A stretch of 64,000 nt of DNA from Halobacillus ihumii (lineage in GTDB: Bacteria; Bacillota; Bacilli; Bacillales; Halobacillaceae), in assembly GCF_902726645.1 (NCBI RefSeq), contig NZ_CACVAO010000001.1, positions 1,798,001-1,862,000 of the forward strand, given 5' to 3'. Positions 17,585-25,894 of this stretch are shown here, piece after piece. Each line of letters begins with the position of its first letter. Positions within the stretch are counted from its first letter, which is position 1. Under the pieces are notes generated by a model. The model did no database searches and was not told the origin of the DNA. It was given only the letters and a program-made list of their open reading frames with translations. The translations under genes were made by a program, and so were the position numbers.

Positions 17585-18796
17585 CTAACTGATTTGACCA
17601 TTTGAATTAATGTTGTAAGGATCACGTCGTACAATTAATTCCTGCGGATAAGTGGTAAACCGTTCAGTCCCTGTCTCCGTAACTCGGAACGTCTCGCTAA
17701 TCTCGATTCCATCGTGATCGAACCAGAGCCCTGGGATAAGATGAAACGTCATATTTGGCTGCAGAACAGTCGTATCACCTCTGCGAATACTTGCTGTATG
17801 CTCACCCCAATCTGGAGGATAATTCAAGCCTACGGAGTATCCGAGTCTTGATTCTTTCTCAAACCCATGCTTTTGAATACTCTTACGCCAGATTTCTTCC
17901 AAATCGCTGCAGGTCATACCAGGTTTAGCTGTTTGCAACACATTTTGTATTCCTTCCGTCACAACAGCTGCCAAATGGTTTAACTTTTCACTCGGCTCTC
18001 CAACCGAAACCGTTCGAGCCAGCGGTACATGATAACGTTTATAACACCCTGCCAGTTCAACGATTACGGCGCTATTTTCCAGAAAAGGTCTGTCTGTCCA
18101 AGTCAGATGAGGAATCGACGTATGGTCACCCGAAGGAAGCAATGGCACAATGGCTGGATATTCACCACCAAATTCAGGTGTACCGCGTACCATGTGATAA
18201 TAGATCTCAGCAGCCGTATCACACTCTCTCCCGCCAGCACGAATGCTTTCTACCCCTTTAGTCATGGCTAGATCAGCGATTGTGGCAGCTCGCTTCATGT
18301 ATTCAATTTCCTGATCCGATTTAATCATCCGAACTCGATTGACGAGAACTGATGCATCATGGAATTTCGCATTAGGCATTCCCCGCTTTAATCGATCAAG
18401 TGACATTGCTGTAAAATAATAATGATCCATTTCAACACCTATATGACGATTCCCCTGCCCAATTTGAGTTAAGATTTCTGAGATAAAATCCATTGGATGA
18501 TAAACACTGGAATGTACATAATAATCTGGGTATGAGATGATATTTTCATCGTAGATCCACGTCTTGACCCGAGCCCCGTTTGCATCCTGAAAACGCCCAA
18601 TCCATATAGGCTGCGGTTCATCAATGATGATGACAAGCATTTGATGAACGTAAAACGACCACGCATCATAACCAGATAAATAATTCATATTAGCTGGATC
18701 AGTAATCAGCAGGACCTCAATCCCTTTCTCATCCATGCGATCCTTTGTTTCCTTAAGACGGTTTTGATATTCCAAAATATCAAATGGAAGCAACAT
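17585..18796 (-). CDS. doeA: M24-fold (creatinase/prolidase-like) hydrolase, candidate ectoine hydrolase DoeA/EutD
   Basis: Pita-bread-fold hydrolase, 403 aa. The N-terminal creatinase domain (about 1-165) contains TDPANMNYLSGYDAWSFY; the C-terminal M24 domain (about 170-390) contains PLLPSGDHTSIPH and EHTASIRRGD. The usual metal ligands look lost: Glu in VIVELAG, no Asp in VPLARTV, and Tyr in GYSVG where prolidases have His. This fits metal-independent creatinase or DoeA enzymes better than aminopeptidase P. DoeA opens the ectoine ring to N-acetyl-2,4-diaminobutyrate. ATG at 18796 after GGGAGG. First gene of the operon. Confidence 0.75.
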   Translation of the reverse strand: MLLPFDILEYQNRLKETKDRMDEKGIEVLLITDPANMNYLSGYDAWSFYVHQMLVIIIDEPQPIWIGRFQDANGARVKTWIYDENIISYPDYYVHSSVYHPMDFISEILTQIGQGNRHIGVEMDHYYFTAMSLDRLKRGMPNAKFHDASVLVNRVRMIKSDQEIEYMKRAATIADLAMTKGVESIRAGGRECDTAAEIYYHMVRGTPEFGGEYPAIVPLLPSGDHTSIPHLTWTDRPFLENSAVIVELAGCYKRYHVPLARTVSVGEPSEKLNHLAAVVTEGIQNVLQTAKPGMTCSDLEEIWRKSIQKHGFEKESRLGYSVGLNYPPDWGEHTASIRRGDTTVLQPNMTFHLIPGLWFDHDGIEISETFRVTETGTERFTTYPQELIVRRDPYNINSNGQIS

Positions 18797-18825
18797 GTTT
18801 TTCCCTCCCACCATTGTCTGAATAT

Positions 18826-18917
18826 TTGAATGACTATTACATTTATTGTATTCAATAGGCTTTTTTTATGTAATGTAAAAAATGTATGAAAATTCAAGAT
18901 TCCAAATTGTACAATTT
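18826..18917. promoter_or_regulatory. Palindromes in the divergent promoter region of the ectoine-like operon
   Basis: The 266-bp gap between the divergent doeA-like and ATP-pyrophosphatase genes holds a perfect 14-bp palindrome (18904-18917) and a spaced inverted repeat TTGAAT/ATTCAA (18826-18831 with 18850-18855). They are plausible operators. AT-rich 14-bp palindromes occur by chance a few times per 64 kb, so this rests on position. Confidence 0.3.
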
Positions 18918-19062
18918 AGGAAAGTTGCAGGAAGAACATTTGTCCAGCACTTTGAAAAGCTGTATGATTTGAGGTAGAGATTAATATAGGAACTTCGTAA
19001 TGAAATAGTGCAATTAAATCGGTGTAACATGGCACTATCTTATTAAGAAGGGGGTGTCTTGG

Positions 19063-19731
19063 ATGGAGAATGTCATTGTTTCCTGGAGTGGGGGAAAAGA
19101 CAGTACGTTAGCACTCTATAATCTTATGGAAAATAGTAATTATTGCATTAAAGGACTGTTATCAACCACCTCTCAAGCGAGTGGCAGACTGCCCATACAT
19201 GAAGTGCGAAGAGAGCTCATTCAGGCCCAAGCTGATTCAATTGGTCTTCCTTTGTATGACGTGCCATTACCTGCAATGGCGGACAACAATACTTATGAAC
19301 AGACACTTCAGCAAAAGTTTGATCAGTTTAAGTCAGAGGGCATCTTTACAATCGTTTACGCGGATTTATTTCTCGAAGATATAAAAGAATACCGGGACCG
19401 CCTACTCGCTAAGTCAGGAATGTCAGGGCTTTATCCCTTGTGGGGAAGAGCTTCCACTACCATTGCAAAGGAGTTTATCTCAGCGGGTTTTAAAGCTATC
19501 GTTTCGACCGTTAATACAGAAAAACTCCCCGCTGATCAGGCAGGATGTAAAGTTGATAACAACTTCCTCAGTTCACTGCCGCCAGATGTAGATCCTTGTG
19601 GTGAAAATGGGGAATTCCATACATTTGTAGTAGACGGGCCGATCTTTCATTCTCCTGTCTCTGTACAGCCTGGTATTCAATTTGAGACAAACGATGGAAA
19701 GTTTGCCCACGTTGAATTAATAGAAGTATAG
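19063..19731 (+). CDS. Dph6-related ATP pyrophosphatase (diphthine-ammonia ligase-like, DUF71)
   Basis: PP-loop ATP pyrophosphatase, 222 aa. SWSGGKDST at residues 7-15 is the pyrophosphate-binding loop; DPCGENGEFHTF near 190 is the family signature also present in archaeal/eukaryotic Dph6. Bacteria lack diphthamide, so the bacterial substrate is unknown; B12-loop and modified-peptide roles have been proposed for relatives. The ATG at 19063 is 8 bases after AAGGGGG; a GTG three codons earlier overlaps that site. It is divergent from the ectoine-like operon and followed by its own terminator. Confidence 0.8.
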   Translation: MENVIVSWSGGKDSTLALYNLMENSNYCIKGLLSTTSQASGRLPIHEVRRELIQAQADSIGLPLYDVPLPAMADNNTYEQTLQQKFDQFKSEGIFTIVYADLFLEDIKEYRDRLLAKSGMSGLYPLWGRASTTIAKEFISAGFKAIVSTVNTEKLPADQAGCKVDNNFLSSLPPDVDPCGENGEFHTFVVDGPIFHSPVSVQPGIQFETNDGKFAHVELIEV

Positions 19732-19804
19732 ATGAAAGCTAACCATACCTGAATTATTCTCATCCCCATGACTTTTGAGGGAAACACTATTTCGGTACCT
19801 TCTT

Positions 19805-19832
19805 AAATGGGCGCTATCGCGTCCATTTTCCA
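19805..19832 (+). terminator. Intrinsic terminator after the ATP pyrophosphatase gene
   Basis: 10-bp stem with one G:T pair (19805-19814 with 19819-19828), loop of 4 nt, followed by TTTTC. Confidence 0.65.
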
Positions 19833-20063
19833 TTTTAGGTAATAGATCGAAGCTATTATGGCTACAACAATATGGAGTAGTCTGTGCAATTTCCCTAAGT
19901 TTGAATAATTTGTGTCAAAATTGAATAGAAATCGTGATTTTTATATGACAATTTTTTTAACTAGGTCTCGATTTAAGCTTTATTTGCTATACTAACCCCA
20001 GTAATTCATAAATTGGAACAACCATCCCTTTTAATATATTTGTGAGAAGGAGTGTATTGCCAA
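19833..20063 (+). promoter_or_regulatory. Upstream region of qoxABCD with extended -10 element
   Basis: AT-rich leader of the quinol oxidase operon. An extended -10 (TG-N-TATACT) lies at 19985-19993, with no clear -35 at the standard distance. About 55 bases then lead to the ribosome-binding site at 20047-20052. No other gene is seen in the 331 bp between 19731 and 20064. Confidence 0.4.
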
Positions 20064-21014
20064 GTGGAACGCAACAAACGGCATATTAAAAAATGGCTGG
20101 CTATGCTGCCACTCAGCCTGGTTCTATTATTAAGCGGCTGCAGTCAACTGACTGTCCTTGATCCAAAGGGTCCTGTCGCAGAAAGTCAAAAAGACCTGAT
20201 TATGTATTCAATCTGGTTTATGCTCGTGATTGTAGTGGTTGTCTTTGCCCTATTTACTTATATGGTCATTAAATACCGCGACCGTCCTGGGCGGGGTGAT
20301 AAAGACTACGACCCGCACCTTCACGGAAACACAATGATTGAGGTCATCTGGACGGTGATTCCGATTCTCATCGTAACAGCTTTATCAGTACCGACTGTAC
20401 AAACATTATTTGATCTCGAAAAACCGCCCGAATCAACAGCTTCAGCAGCAGCTGACAAAGAACCACTCGTCATTCATGCAACATCGGCCGACTGGAAATG
20501 GTTCTTCAGTTATCCGGAACAAAACATAGAAACAGTCAATTATCTTCATATTCCTACTGATCGCCCAATCGAATTCAAAATAGCTTCTGCCGACTCAATG
20601 TCCTCCCTCTGGATTCCAGCTTTAGGTGGGCAAAAATACGGTATGGCAGGGATGCAGAATACGCTTTTCCTACAAGCAGATGAACAAGGAGTGTATGATG
20701 GGCGAAACGCAAACTTCACGGGGGAAGGCTTTGCAGCTCAGACATTTGAAGTTTACGCAGAAAGCAGTGAGGAATTTTCCAGCTGGGTAGAACAAGCACA
20801 AAATTCCCCTGAGCTTACGCAGGATCAATATAATAAGCTCCTTAAACCTGGATTAACAGACCGGAAGACCTTTTCTTCCACCCACTTACAATGGGTTAAT
20901 CATGGTACGATGGCCGGAATGGACTACGCTATCGAACTTCATGGGGAAGCTTATGAGAAAGAATTACATTTAAAAAGCGGGGATATTGAAATTGATGCTA
21001 CAGATGAAGAGTGA
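20064..21014 (+). CDS. qoxA: Cytochrome aa3 menaquinol oxidase subunit II (QoxA)
   Basis: Subunit II of the terminal quinol oxidase, 316 aa (B. subtilis QoxA is about 321). Lipobox LLSGC near residue 26, two transmembrane helices, then an extracytoplasmic cupredoxin-like domain with SADWKWFFSYPEQ and WIPALGGQKYGM. The CuA Cys-x3-Cys-x3-His ligands are absent, which separates quinol oxidases from cytochrome c oxidases. AAGGAG lies directly against a GTG at 20052, so the GTG at 20064 is preferred. First gene of qoxABCD, with tight spacing throughout. Confidence 0.92.
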   Translation: MERNKRHIKKWLAMLPLSLVLLLSGCSQLTVLDPKGPVAESQKDLIMYSIWFMLVIVVVVFALFTYMVIKYRDRPGRGDKDYDPHLHGNTMIEVIWTVIPILIVTALSVPTVQTLFDLEKPPESTASAAADKEPLVIHATSADWKWFFSYPEQNIETVNYLHIPTDRPIEFKIASADSMSSLWIPALGGQKYGMAGMQNTLFLQADEQGVYDGRNANFTGEGFAAQTFEVYAESSEEFSSWVEQAQNSPELTQDQYNKLLKPGLTDRKTFSSTHLQWVNHGTMAGMDYAIELHGEAYEKELHLKSGDIEIDATDEE

Positions 21015-21038
21015 TAGAAAGAAAGCAGGTGAGGAATT

Positions 21039-22973
21039 ATGCAACTAGATGAATTTTTTGTCACGGGGGAACCACTCATTTACGCTGGAATGGTTTCCAT
21101 CGTGCTCGTTACAGCCGCTATTATCTTTGTTCTAACTTACTTTAAAAGATGGGGATGGTTGTGGCGTGAGTGGTTGACTACTGTTGACCATAAAAAGATA
21201 GGTATTATGTATATTCTCAGTGCTCTAGCGATGTTGTTCAGAGGTGGGATGGACGCCTTAATGATGCGTGTCCAACTTGCATTTCCCGGGATGGACTTCT
21301 TAGGCTCGCAACACTATAACGAAATTTTTACGACGCACGGAACAGTTATGATCATTTTTATGGCTATGCCATTCTTGATCGGCTTAATGAACGTGATCGT
21401 ACCATTGCAAATCGGGGCCAGGGACGTTGCTTTCCCGGCACTGAATGCCTTGAGTTTCTGGTCCTTTCTTTTTGGGGCCTTGCTGTTTAATATTTCTTTC
21501 GTAATCGGCGGTTCTCCAGATGCCGGTTGGACTAGTTACACACCACTTGCCGGTGCAGCCATGAGCCCTGGTCCCGGACAGAACTTTTATTTGATGGGAC
21601 TTCAGTTATCAGGTATTGGAACACTGGCAACAGGGATAAACTTTATGGTTACCATCATTAAAATGCGTGCTCCTGGGATGAAAATGTTCCAAATGCCCAT
21701 TTTCACTTGGTCAACACTCGTTACGGCGTTCATTATTGTTTTTGCCTTCCCTATCCTAACAGTGGCATTAGCTTTAATGACGATCGACCGAGTTTTTGGT
21801 TCTCAGTTCTTCACACTGACCGGAGAAGGCTTACCAATGATGTGGGCCAACCTGTTCTGGATGTGGGGACACCCTGAAGTTTATATTGTTATATTGCCTG
21901 CCTTTGGTATTTTCTCAGAGGTTATTGCAACATTTGCCCGTAAGCAATTGTTCGGCTATAAAGCCATGGTTTGGTCAATGATCCTCATCGCAGGGTTAAG
22001 TTTCCTTGTTTGGGTTCACCACTTCTTTACGATGGGTGCCGGTGCATTTGTTAACTCAGTATTTTCTGTTTCAACAATGTTAATCGCCGTTCCCACGGGT
22101 GTTAAAATATTCAACTGGCTTGCTACTCTGTACAAATCAAAAATACAATTTACAACAGCCAACATGTGGGCGCTTGCCTTTATCCCCAGTTTCGTACTCG
22201 GCGGGGTTACGGGTGTCATGCTGGGTATGGCTCCAGCCGATTACCAGTTCCACAACTCATATTTCCTAGTGGCACACTTCCACTATGTGCTTATAGCAGG
22301 GACCGTATTTGCCTGCTTTGCAGGTCTTGTGTACTGGTATCCGAAAATGTTCGGACACAAACTTAATGAAAAACTTGGCAAGATTAGCTTTTGGTTCTTC
22401 GTTATCGGCTTTCATGTTTGTTTCTTCCCACAATACTTCGTGGGACTGGATGGTATGCCGCGTCGAGTCTTTACCATCATTCCTGAATGGATGCCGCTTA
22501 ACGTCATTTCGACTGTAGGGGCTTTCGGTATGGGACTCGGCTTTGCCATCTTTGTTTACAACATTTACTATAGTTATCGTTACAGCGAGCGTGAAAAAAC
22601 CGGAGATTCTTGGGATGGACGCACACTGGAATGGGCTACTCCAACTCCAGTACCGTTTTACAATTTCGCGACGGTTCCTCACGTAAACTCACATGATGCC
22701 TTTATAGAAATGAAGGAAAAAGGTGAAACAACATTCGATGAAGAAAAAGTGGAGCCAATTCACATGCCAAGCAATACCGGTAAGCCGATTATCATGATGG
22801 GAATTGCAGCTATAGCAAGTTTTGGACTTGTGTTTGAATGGATGTGGATGGCTATTGCCGGTTTAATCGGGCTAATAGTTATGATGGGAATCCGCTCCTT
22901 TGACTATGACGATGGGTTCCATGTTGAAGTAGACGAAATCAAGCGTACCGAACGCAAAGCAAGGGGGTTGTAA
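21039..22973 (+). CDS. qoxB: Cytochrome aa3 menaquinol oxidase subunit I (QoxB)
   Basis: Catalytic heme-copper subunit, 644 aa. Metal-binding motifs are intact: the low-spin haem His in TTHGTVMI, the CuB/cross-link region WGHPEVYIVILPAFG, HHFF, and the high-spin/low-spin pair in AHFHYVL. VDHKKIGIMY near residue 50 is the conserved N-terminal segment, and about 14 hydrophobic helices are visible. It reduces oxygen to water with electrons from menaquinol and pumps protons. ATG after AGGTGAGG; the stop is 1 base before qoxC. Confidence 0.95.
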   Translation: MQLDEFFVTGEPLIYAGMVSIVLVTAAIIFVLTYFKRWGWLWREWLTTVDHKKIGIMYILSALAMLFRGGMDALMMRVQLAFPGMDFLGSQHYNEIFTTHGTVMIIFMAMPFLIGLMNVIVPLQIGARDVAFPALNALSFWSFLFGALLFNISFVIGGSPDAGWTSYTPLAGAAMSPGPGQNFYLMGLQLSGIGTLATGINFMVTIIKMRAPGMKMFQMPIFTWSTLVTAFIIVFAFPILTVALALMTIDRVFGSQFFTLTGEGLPMMWANLFWMWGHPEVYIVILPAFGIFSEVIATFARKQLFGYKAMVWSMILIAGLSFLVWVHHFFTMGAGAFVNSVFSVSTMLIAVPTGVKIFNWLATLYKSKIQFTTANMWALAFIPSFVLGGVTGVMLGMAPADYQFHNSYFLVAHFHYVLIAGTVFACFAGLVYWYPKMFGHKLNEKLGKISFWFFVIGFHVCFFPQYFVGLDGMPRRVFTIIPEWMPLNVISTVGAFGMGLGFAIFVYNIYYSYRYSEREKTGDSWDGRTLEWATPTPVPFYNFATVPHVNSHDAFIEMKEKGETTFDEEKVEPIHMPSNTGKPIIMMGIAAIASFGLVFEWMWMAIAGLIGLIVMMGIRSFDYDDGFHVEVDEIKRTERKARGL

Positions 22974-22974
22974 A

Positions 22975-23580
22975 ATGAGTTCACATGAATTAAAAACCGG
23001 CCCGCTGGAATACCGCACACAGCAAGGTCAAATGAATATTCTCGGATTTTGGATATTCCTCGGTGCTGAAATAGTTCTATTCTCAACACTCTTTGCTACC
23101 TATGCTGTATTATTCGGGCGGACAGCAGATGCTCCGTTGCCAGGGGAATTGTTTGAACCTGGCTCCGTGCTCATTATGACCTTTTTATTGCTGACAAGTA
23201 GTTTCACATGTGGTATAGCAATTCATGAAATGCGACGGGGTTCTAAGAAAGGACTTATCACGTGGATGATCATTACACTAGCTCTAGGCCTTGGATTCAT
23301 TGGTTTAGAGGTTGAAGAATTCATTCACTATGCGCACGAAGGCGCCACTTTACAATCCAGTGCGTATTGGTCCAGCTTCTTTATATTAGCTGGTACCCAC
23401 GGGCTGCACGTAACTGTGGGAATTGGCTGGGCAATTCTGTTATTGATCCAAATAGCAAAACGCGGCTTAACACCTGTTACCAGCAGAAAATTCTTCATTA
23501 TCAGCTTGTATTGGCACTTCCTTGATGTCGTTTGGATTTTCCTCTTTACAAGCATCTATTTGATCGGGATGGTGGTTTAA
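22975..23580 (+). CDS. qoxC: Cytochrome aa3 menaquinol oxidase subunit III (QoxC)
   Basis: Subunit III of the oxidase, 201 aa, with five hydrophobic helices. Conserved segments include NILGFWIFLGAE, EVEEFIHYAHEGA and GTHGLHVTVGI, with the C-terminal YWHFLDVVWIFLFT typical of CyoC/QoxC. Gene spacing of 1 bp on both sides shows coupled translation with qoxB and qoxD. Confidence 0.93.
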   Translation: MSSHELKTGPLEYRTQQGQMNILGFWIFLGAEIVLFSTLFATYAVLFGRTADAPLPGELFEPGSVLIMTFLLLTSSFTCGIAIHEMRRGSKKGLITWMIITLALGLGFIGLEVEEFIHYAHEGATLQSSAYWSSFFILAGTHGLHVTVGIGWAILLLIQIAKRGLTPVTSRKFFIISLYWHFLDVVWIFLFTSIYLIGMVV

Positions 23581-23581
23581 C

Positions 23582-23950
23582 ATGGCAGAACACAATAAAC
23601 GTATTCCTGTTCAGCACATTGTTGGCTTCGTCTTGTCTTTAGTCTTAACATTACTGGCAGCCTGGGCTGCTCTCAGATCAGATTTATCAACGTTTTGGAT
23701 TATCACATCGATTATGATTTTAGCCGTCATACAGGCTGGTATCCAGTTATTTATGTTCATGCACATGACTGAATCCGAAAGCCATAATGGTCATGTACCA
23801 TGGAATATGATGTTTCACGGTTTTGTCCTCGCAGCAATTGTTGTGGCTGGGTCACTATTTACCATGTCATTTGGCCATAATCATGACCCGCAACATAACG
23901 GAGAACACGAACAGCACCAACAGCAGGAGGAACATTCTGGCGGTCATTAA
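23582..23950 (+). CDS. qoxD: Cytochrome aa3 menaquinol oxidase subunit IV (QoxD) with His-rich tail
   Basis: Small subunit IV of the oxidase, 122 aa, three transmembrane helices. The central motif QAGIQLFMFMHMTESE is typical of prokaryotic COX4/QoxD. Seven of the last 25 residues are His, interspersed with Gln and Glu, an unusual soluble tail that might bind metal. It starts 1 bp after qoxC. Confidence 0.9.
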   Translation: MAEHNKRIPVQHIVGFVLSLVLTLLAAWAALRSDLSTFWIITSIMILAVIQAGIQLFMFMHMTESESHNGHVPWNMMFHGFVLAAIVVAGSLFTMSFGHNHDPQHNGEHEQHQQQEEHSGGH

Positions 23951-24035
23951 CTCATTAGTCCGGAATTGATCGCTCCTGATTATAGAATTAAGCCTTACAG
24001 TATCGCAACATCAAAAGACCACGGTGGTGATTAGA

Positions 24036-24257
24036 TTGGAAAAAAACAAACAACTCTACAATGAATATAATCAGGATTCAGGCAGTTTCCCTTGGAAGCA
24101 TGTAGTAAGCTTTACCTTATGTATTATCCTAGCTGCCTTCACACTCTGGGGAACCCTGTATTCAGATTATAGTTTCAAACCATTATTAGCCATCATATCG
24201 GGCGTTGCTTTCTTACAGGCATTACTTCAACTGTTTTATGTGCAACCTCGACAATAG
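24036..24257 (+). CDS. Short COX4/QoxD-like membrane protein, extra subunit-IV paralogue
   Basis: About 73 aa with two hydrophobic segments. It shares the QoxD plan: a HVVSF entry, a LxSDxS turn between helices, then a second helix ending QALLQLFYV in place of QAGIQLFMF. The third helix and tail of QoxD are missing. A GGTGGTGA site precedes a TTG at 24036; a GTG at 24024 is a less likely start. It lies 85 bp after qoxD and before a strong terminator, so it may be the fifth gene of the operon. Function unknown; either an accessory subunit or a decaying duplicate. Confidence 0.6.
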   Translation: MEKNKQLYNEYNQDSGSFPWKHVVSFTLCIILAAFTLWGTLYSDYSFKPLLAIISGVAFLQALLQLFYVQPRQ

Positions 24258-24275
24258 CCTTAATATAGACTCTAA

Positions 24276-24313
24276 AAAAGCCCTCTTTTCTATTTTTAGA
24301 AAAGAGGGCTTTT
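24276..24313. terminator. Strong bidirectional terminator after the qox genes
   Basis: Perfect 17-bp stem (24276-24292 with 24297-24313) with a 4-nt loop, A-rich and T-rich on the outer arms, between convergent genes. Confidence 0.9.
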
Positions 24314-24322
24314 AGTATAATA

Positions 24323-24598
24323 TTAATATCTTACTGCTTCACGAGGTTTTTCATGTGTATTGGCCACATGGATAATAAACATAACCCAAGCTACTTCAGC
24401 AACAATCAGGCTCAAGTAAAACATTGACCAAGTAATCGAAAATGCTGAAGGAGCTGAAATGAACATCGTCTCAAAAAAGTAGACCCACATGCCCACGAGC
24501 AGAATGGTTTGAGTGATAGCTAACTTTGTCCTTTTCAAATGAATAAATACAAATGGGGCAACCGTTGCAATTAACAAAAACATAAGCACAATACCCAT
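24323..24598 (-). CDS. Small integral membrane protein of unknown function
   Basis: 91 aa, three predicted transmembrane helices, C-terminal tail with HEKPREA. I do not recognise a family. AAGGAG abuts an ATG at 24607, so the ATG 9 bases later is preferred (start MGIVLMFLL). Alone on its strand, ending at the shared bidirectional terminator. Position beside the quinol oxidase genes is suggestive only. Confidence 0.6.
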   Translation of the reverse strand: MGIVLMFLLIATVAPFVFIHLKRTKLAITQTILLVGMWVYFFETMFISAPSAFSITWSMFYLSLIVAEVAWVMFIIHVANTHEKPREAVRY

Positions 24599-24854
24599 TA
24601 TATCCATCTCCTTAATTTAATGATCCCATGTAATCGTATTCATATTCTAATTGTAACAAATTATTCTCAAAAAGGACACAAATTATTCACATTTAACTGT
24701 TGATTTTTTTGACTTTTTTTAATGAAGTACTTATTTTGGCTCTATGGAAGGATTCCCGTAGAACAAATTGAAATTGTTAGAGTGCCATTATTTCATCACT
24801 AGCCAGACATGTTTACCAATCATTATTGATAAAATATACAAGGAGGCGATCGAA

Positions 24855-25667
24855 ATGCCAATTGTAAAATTAAATGATGGAGCCGAGTTATATTATGAAG
24901 TATCTGGAGAAGGAAAACCTGTTTTATTTTTGCATGGAGTTTGGATGAGTAGCCGTTTTTTTCAAAAACAAGTTCCCTATTTTCGTGAAGGATATCAAAC
25001 GATCACATTGGATTTCAGAGGACACGGACAGTCTTCAGCAATAGATTCAGGTCACACAGTCGCCAACTATGCTCGTGATGTAAAACAATTTATCCAGCAC
25101 CTAGGTCTTAAAGATGTGACCCTGTTAGGTTGGTCTATGGGAGCATTCGTAATTTGGGAATATATTAGCCAATTCGGCGAAGACAATATTAAGGCTACAG
25201 TAATTGTCGATGAACTGGCCTCTGATTTCAAATGGGAGGATTTTGAGATTGGAGCATTTGATCTGCCGACGTTAACGAGTATGATGCGTGATCTCCAAAC
25301 AGACCAAAAAAGCCTGCTAGCCGGATTCATTCCTTTGATGTTTAAAGAAGAAGTGTCGGGACACAATATGGAGTGGATGCTCGCAGAAACAACACGACTT
25401 CCCGCAACAACGGCCAGCGCCATTTTATTTGACCAGTCACTCATTGACTGCAGGCCTTATTTGTCATTAATCACAGTTCCTACTTTACTTTGTTTCGGCA
25501 AGGAAGAAAAACTCATTCCAGTTGCCGCCGGAGAGCACTTACACAGGGAAATCGGCCATTCACGCTTAGAGCTATTTGAAAATAGCTGTCATTGCCCTTT
25601 TTTAGAAGAACCAGATCAATTTAATCATAAAGTTGATTCCTTTTTAAAATCACTGGATGGATCCTGA
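24855..25667 (+). CDS. Alpha/beta-hydrolase family protein
   Basis: Probable serine hydrolase, 270 aa. Oxyanion segment LFLHGVWMSSRF near residue 30, nucleophile elbow GWSMGA (about residue 98), acid in CFGKEEKLIP and a C-terminal His in SCHCPFLEEP. ATG at 24855 after AAGGAGG; the longer upstream frame has no ribosome-binding site. Similar to the Bacillaceae non-haem haloperoxidase/esterase-like hydrolases. Followed by a terminator and a tandem repeat array. Confidence 0.8.
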   Translation: MPIVKLNDGAELYYEVSGEGKPVLFLHGVWMSSRFFQKQVPYFREGYQTITLDFRGHGQSSAIDSGHTVANYARDVKQFIQHLGLKDVTLLGWSMGAFVIWEYISQFGEDNIKATVIVDELASDFKWEDFEIGAFDLPTLTSMMRDLQTDQKSLLAGFIPLMFKEEVSGHNMEWMLAETTRLPATTASAILFDQSLIDCRPYLSLITVPTLLCFGKEEKLIPVAAGEHLHREIGHSRLELFENSCHCPFLEEPDQFNHKVDSFLKSLDGS

Positions 25668-25684
25668 TCCTCATTAAACATATA

Positions 25685-25711
25685 AAGCCGGGGCCACTTA
25701 GGTCCCGGCTT
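25685..25711 (+). terminator. Hairpin terminator of the alpha/beta-hydrolase gene
   Basis: 11-bp stem with one G:T pair (25685-25695 with 25701-25711) followed by TGATTTTAT. Its downstream edge is the first base of the tandem array. Confidence 0.7.
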
Positions 25712-25894
25712 GATTTTATCGGCGCTTTCTCCGATTTTATCGGCGCTTTCTCCGATTTTATCGGCGCTTTCTCCGATTTTATCGGCGCTTTCTCCGATTT
25801 TATCGGCGCTTTCTCCGATTTTATCGGCGCTTTCTCCGATTTTATCGGCGCTTTCTCCGATTTTATCGGCGCTTTCTCCGATTTTATCGGCGCT
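25712..25894. repeat. 21-bp perfect tandem repeat, eight full copies plus 15 bp
   Basis: Copies start at 25712, 25733, 25754, 25775, 25796, 25817, 25838 and 25859, with a partial ninth at 25880. All are identical. Each unit, read across the junction, holds a mini-palindrome CCGAT-TTT-ATCGG followed by CGCTTTCT, so the array is a row of eight evenly spaced small hairpins. The last copy runs into the 5' arm of the thiE-side hairpin. The period of 21 keeps both strands open as heptad repeats, which explains the spurious ORFs. Confidence 0.97.

Noticed and set aside
17585..18796. Xaa-Pro aminopeptidase annotation
   Set aside because: Several prolidase metal-ligand positions appear substituted, and the operon context fits ectoine hydrolase better.
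25712..25894. Possible CRISPR array
   Set aside because: The repeats are contiguous 21-bp units with no spacers and no cas genes nearby.
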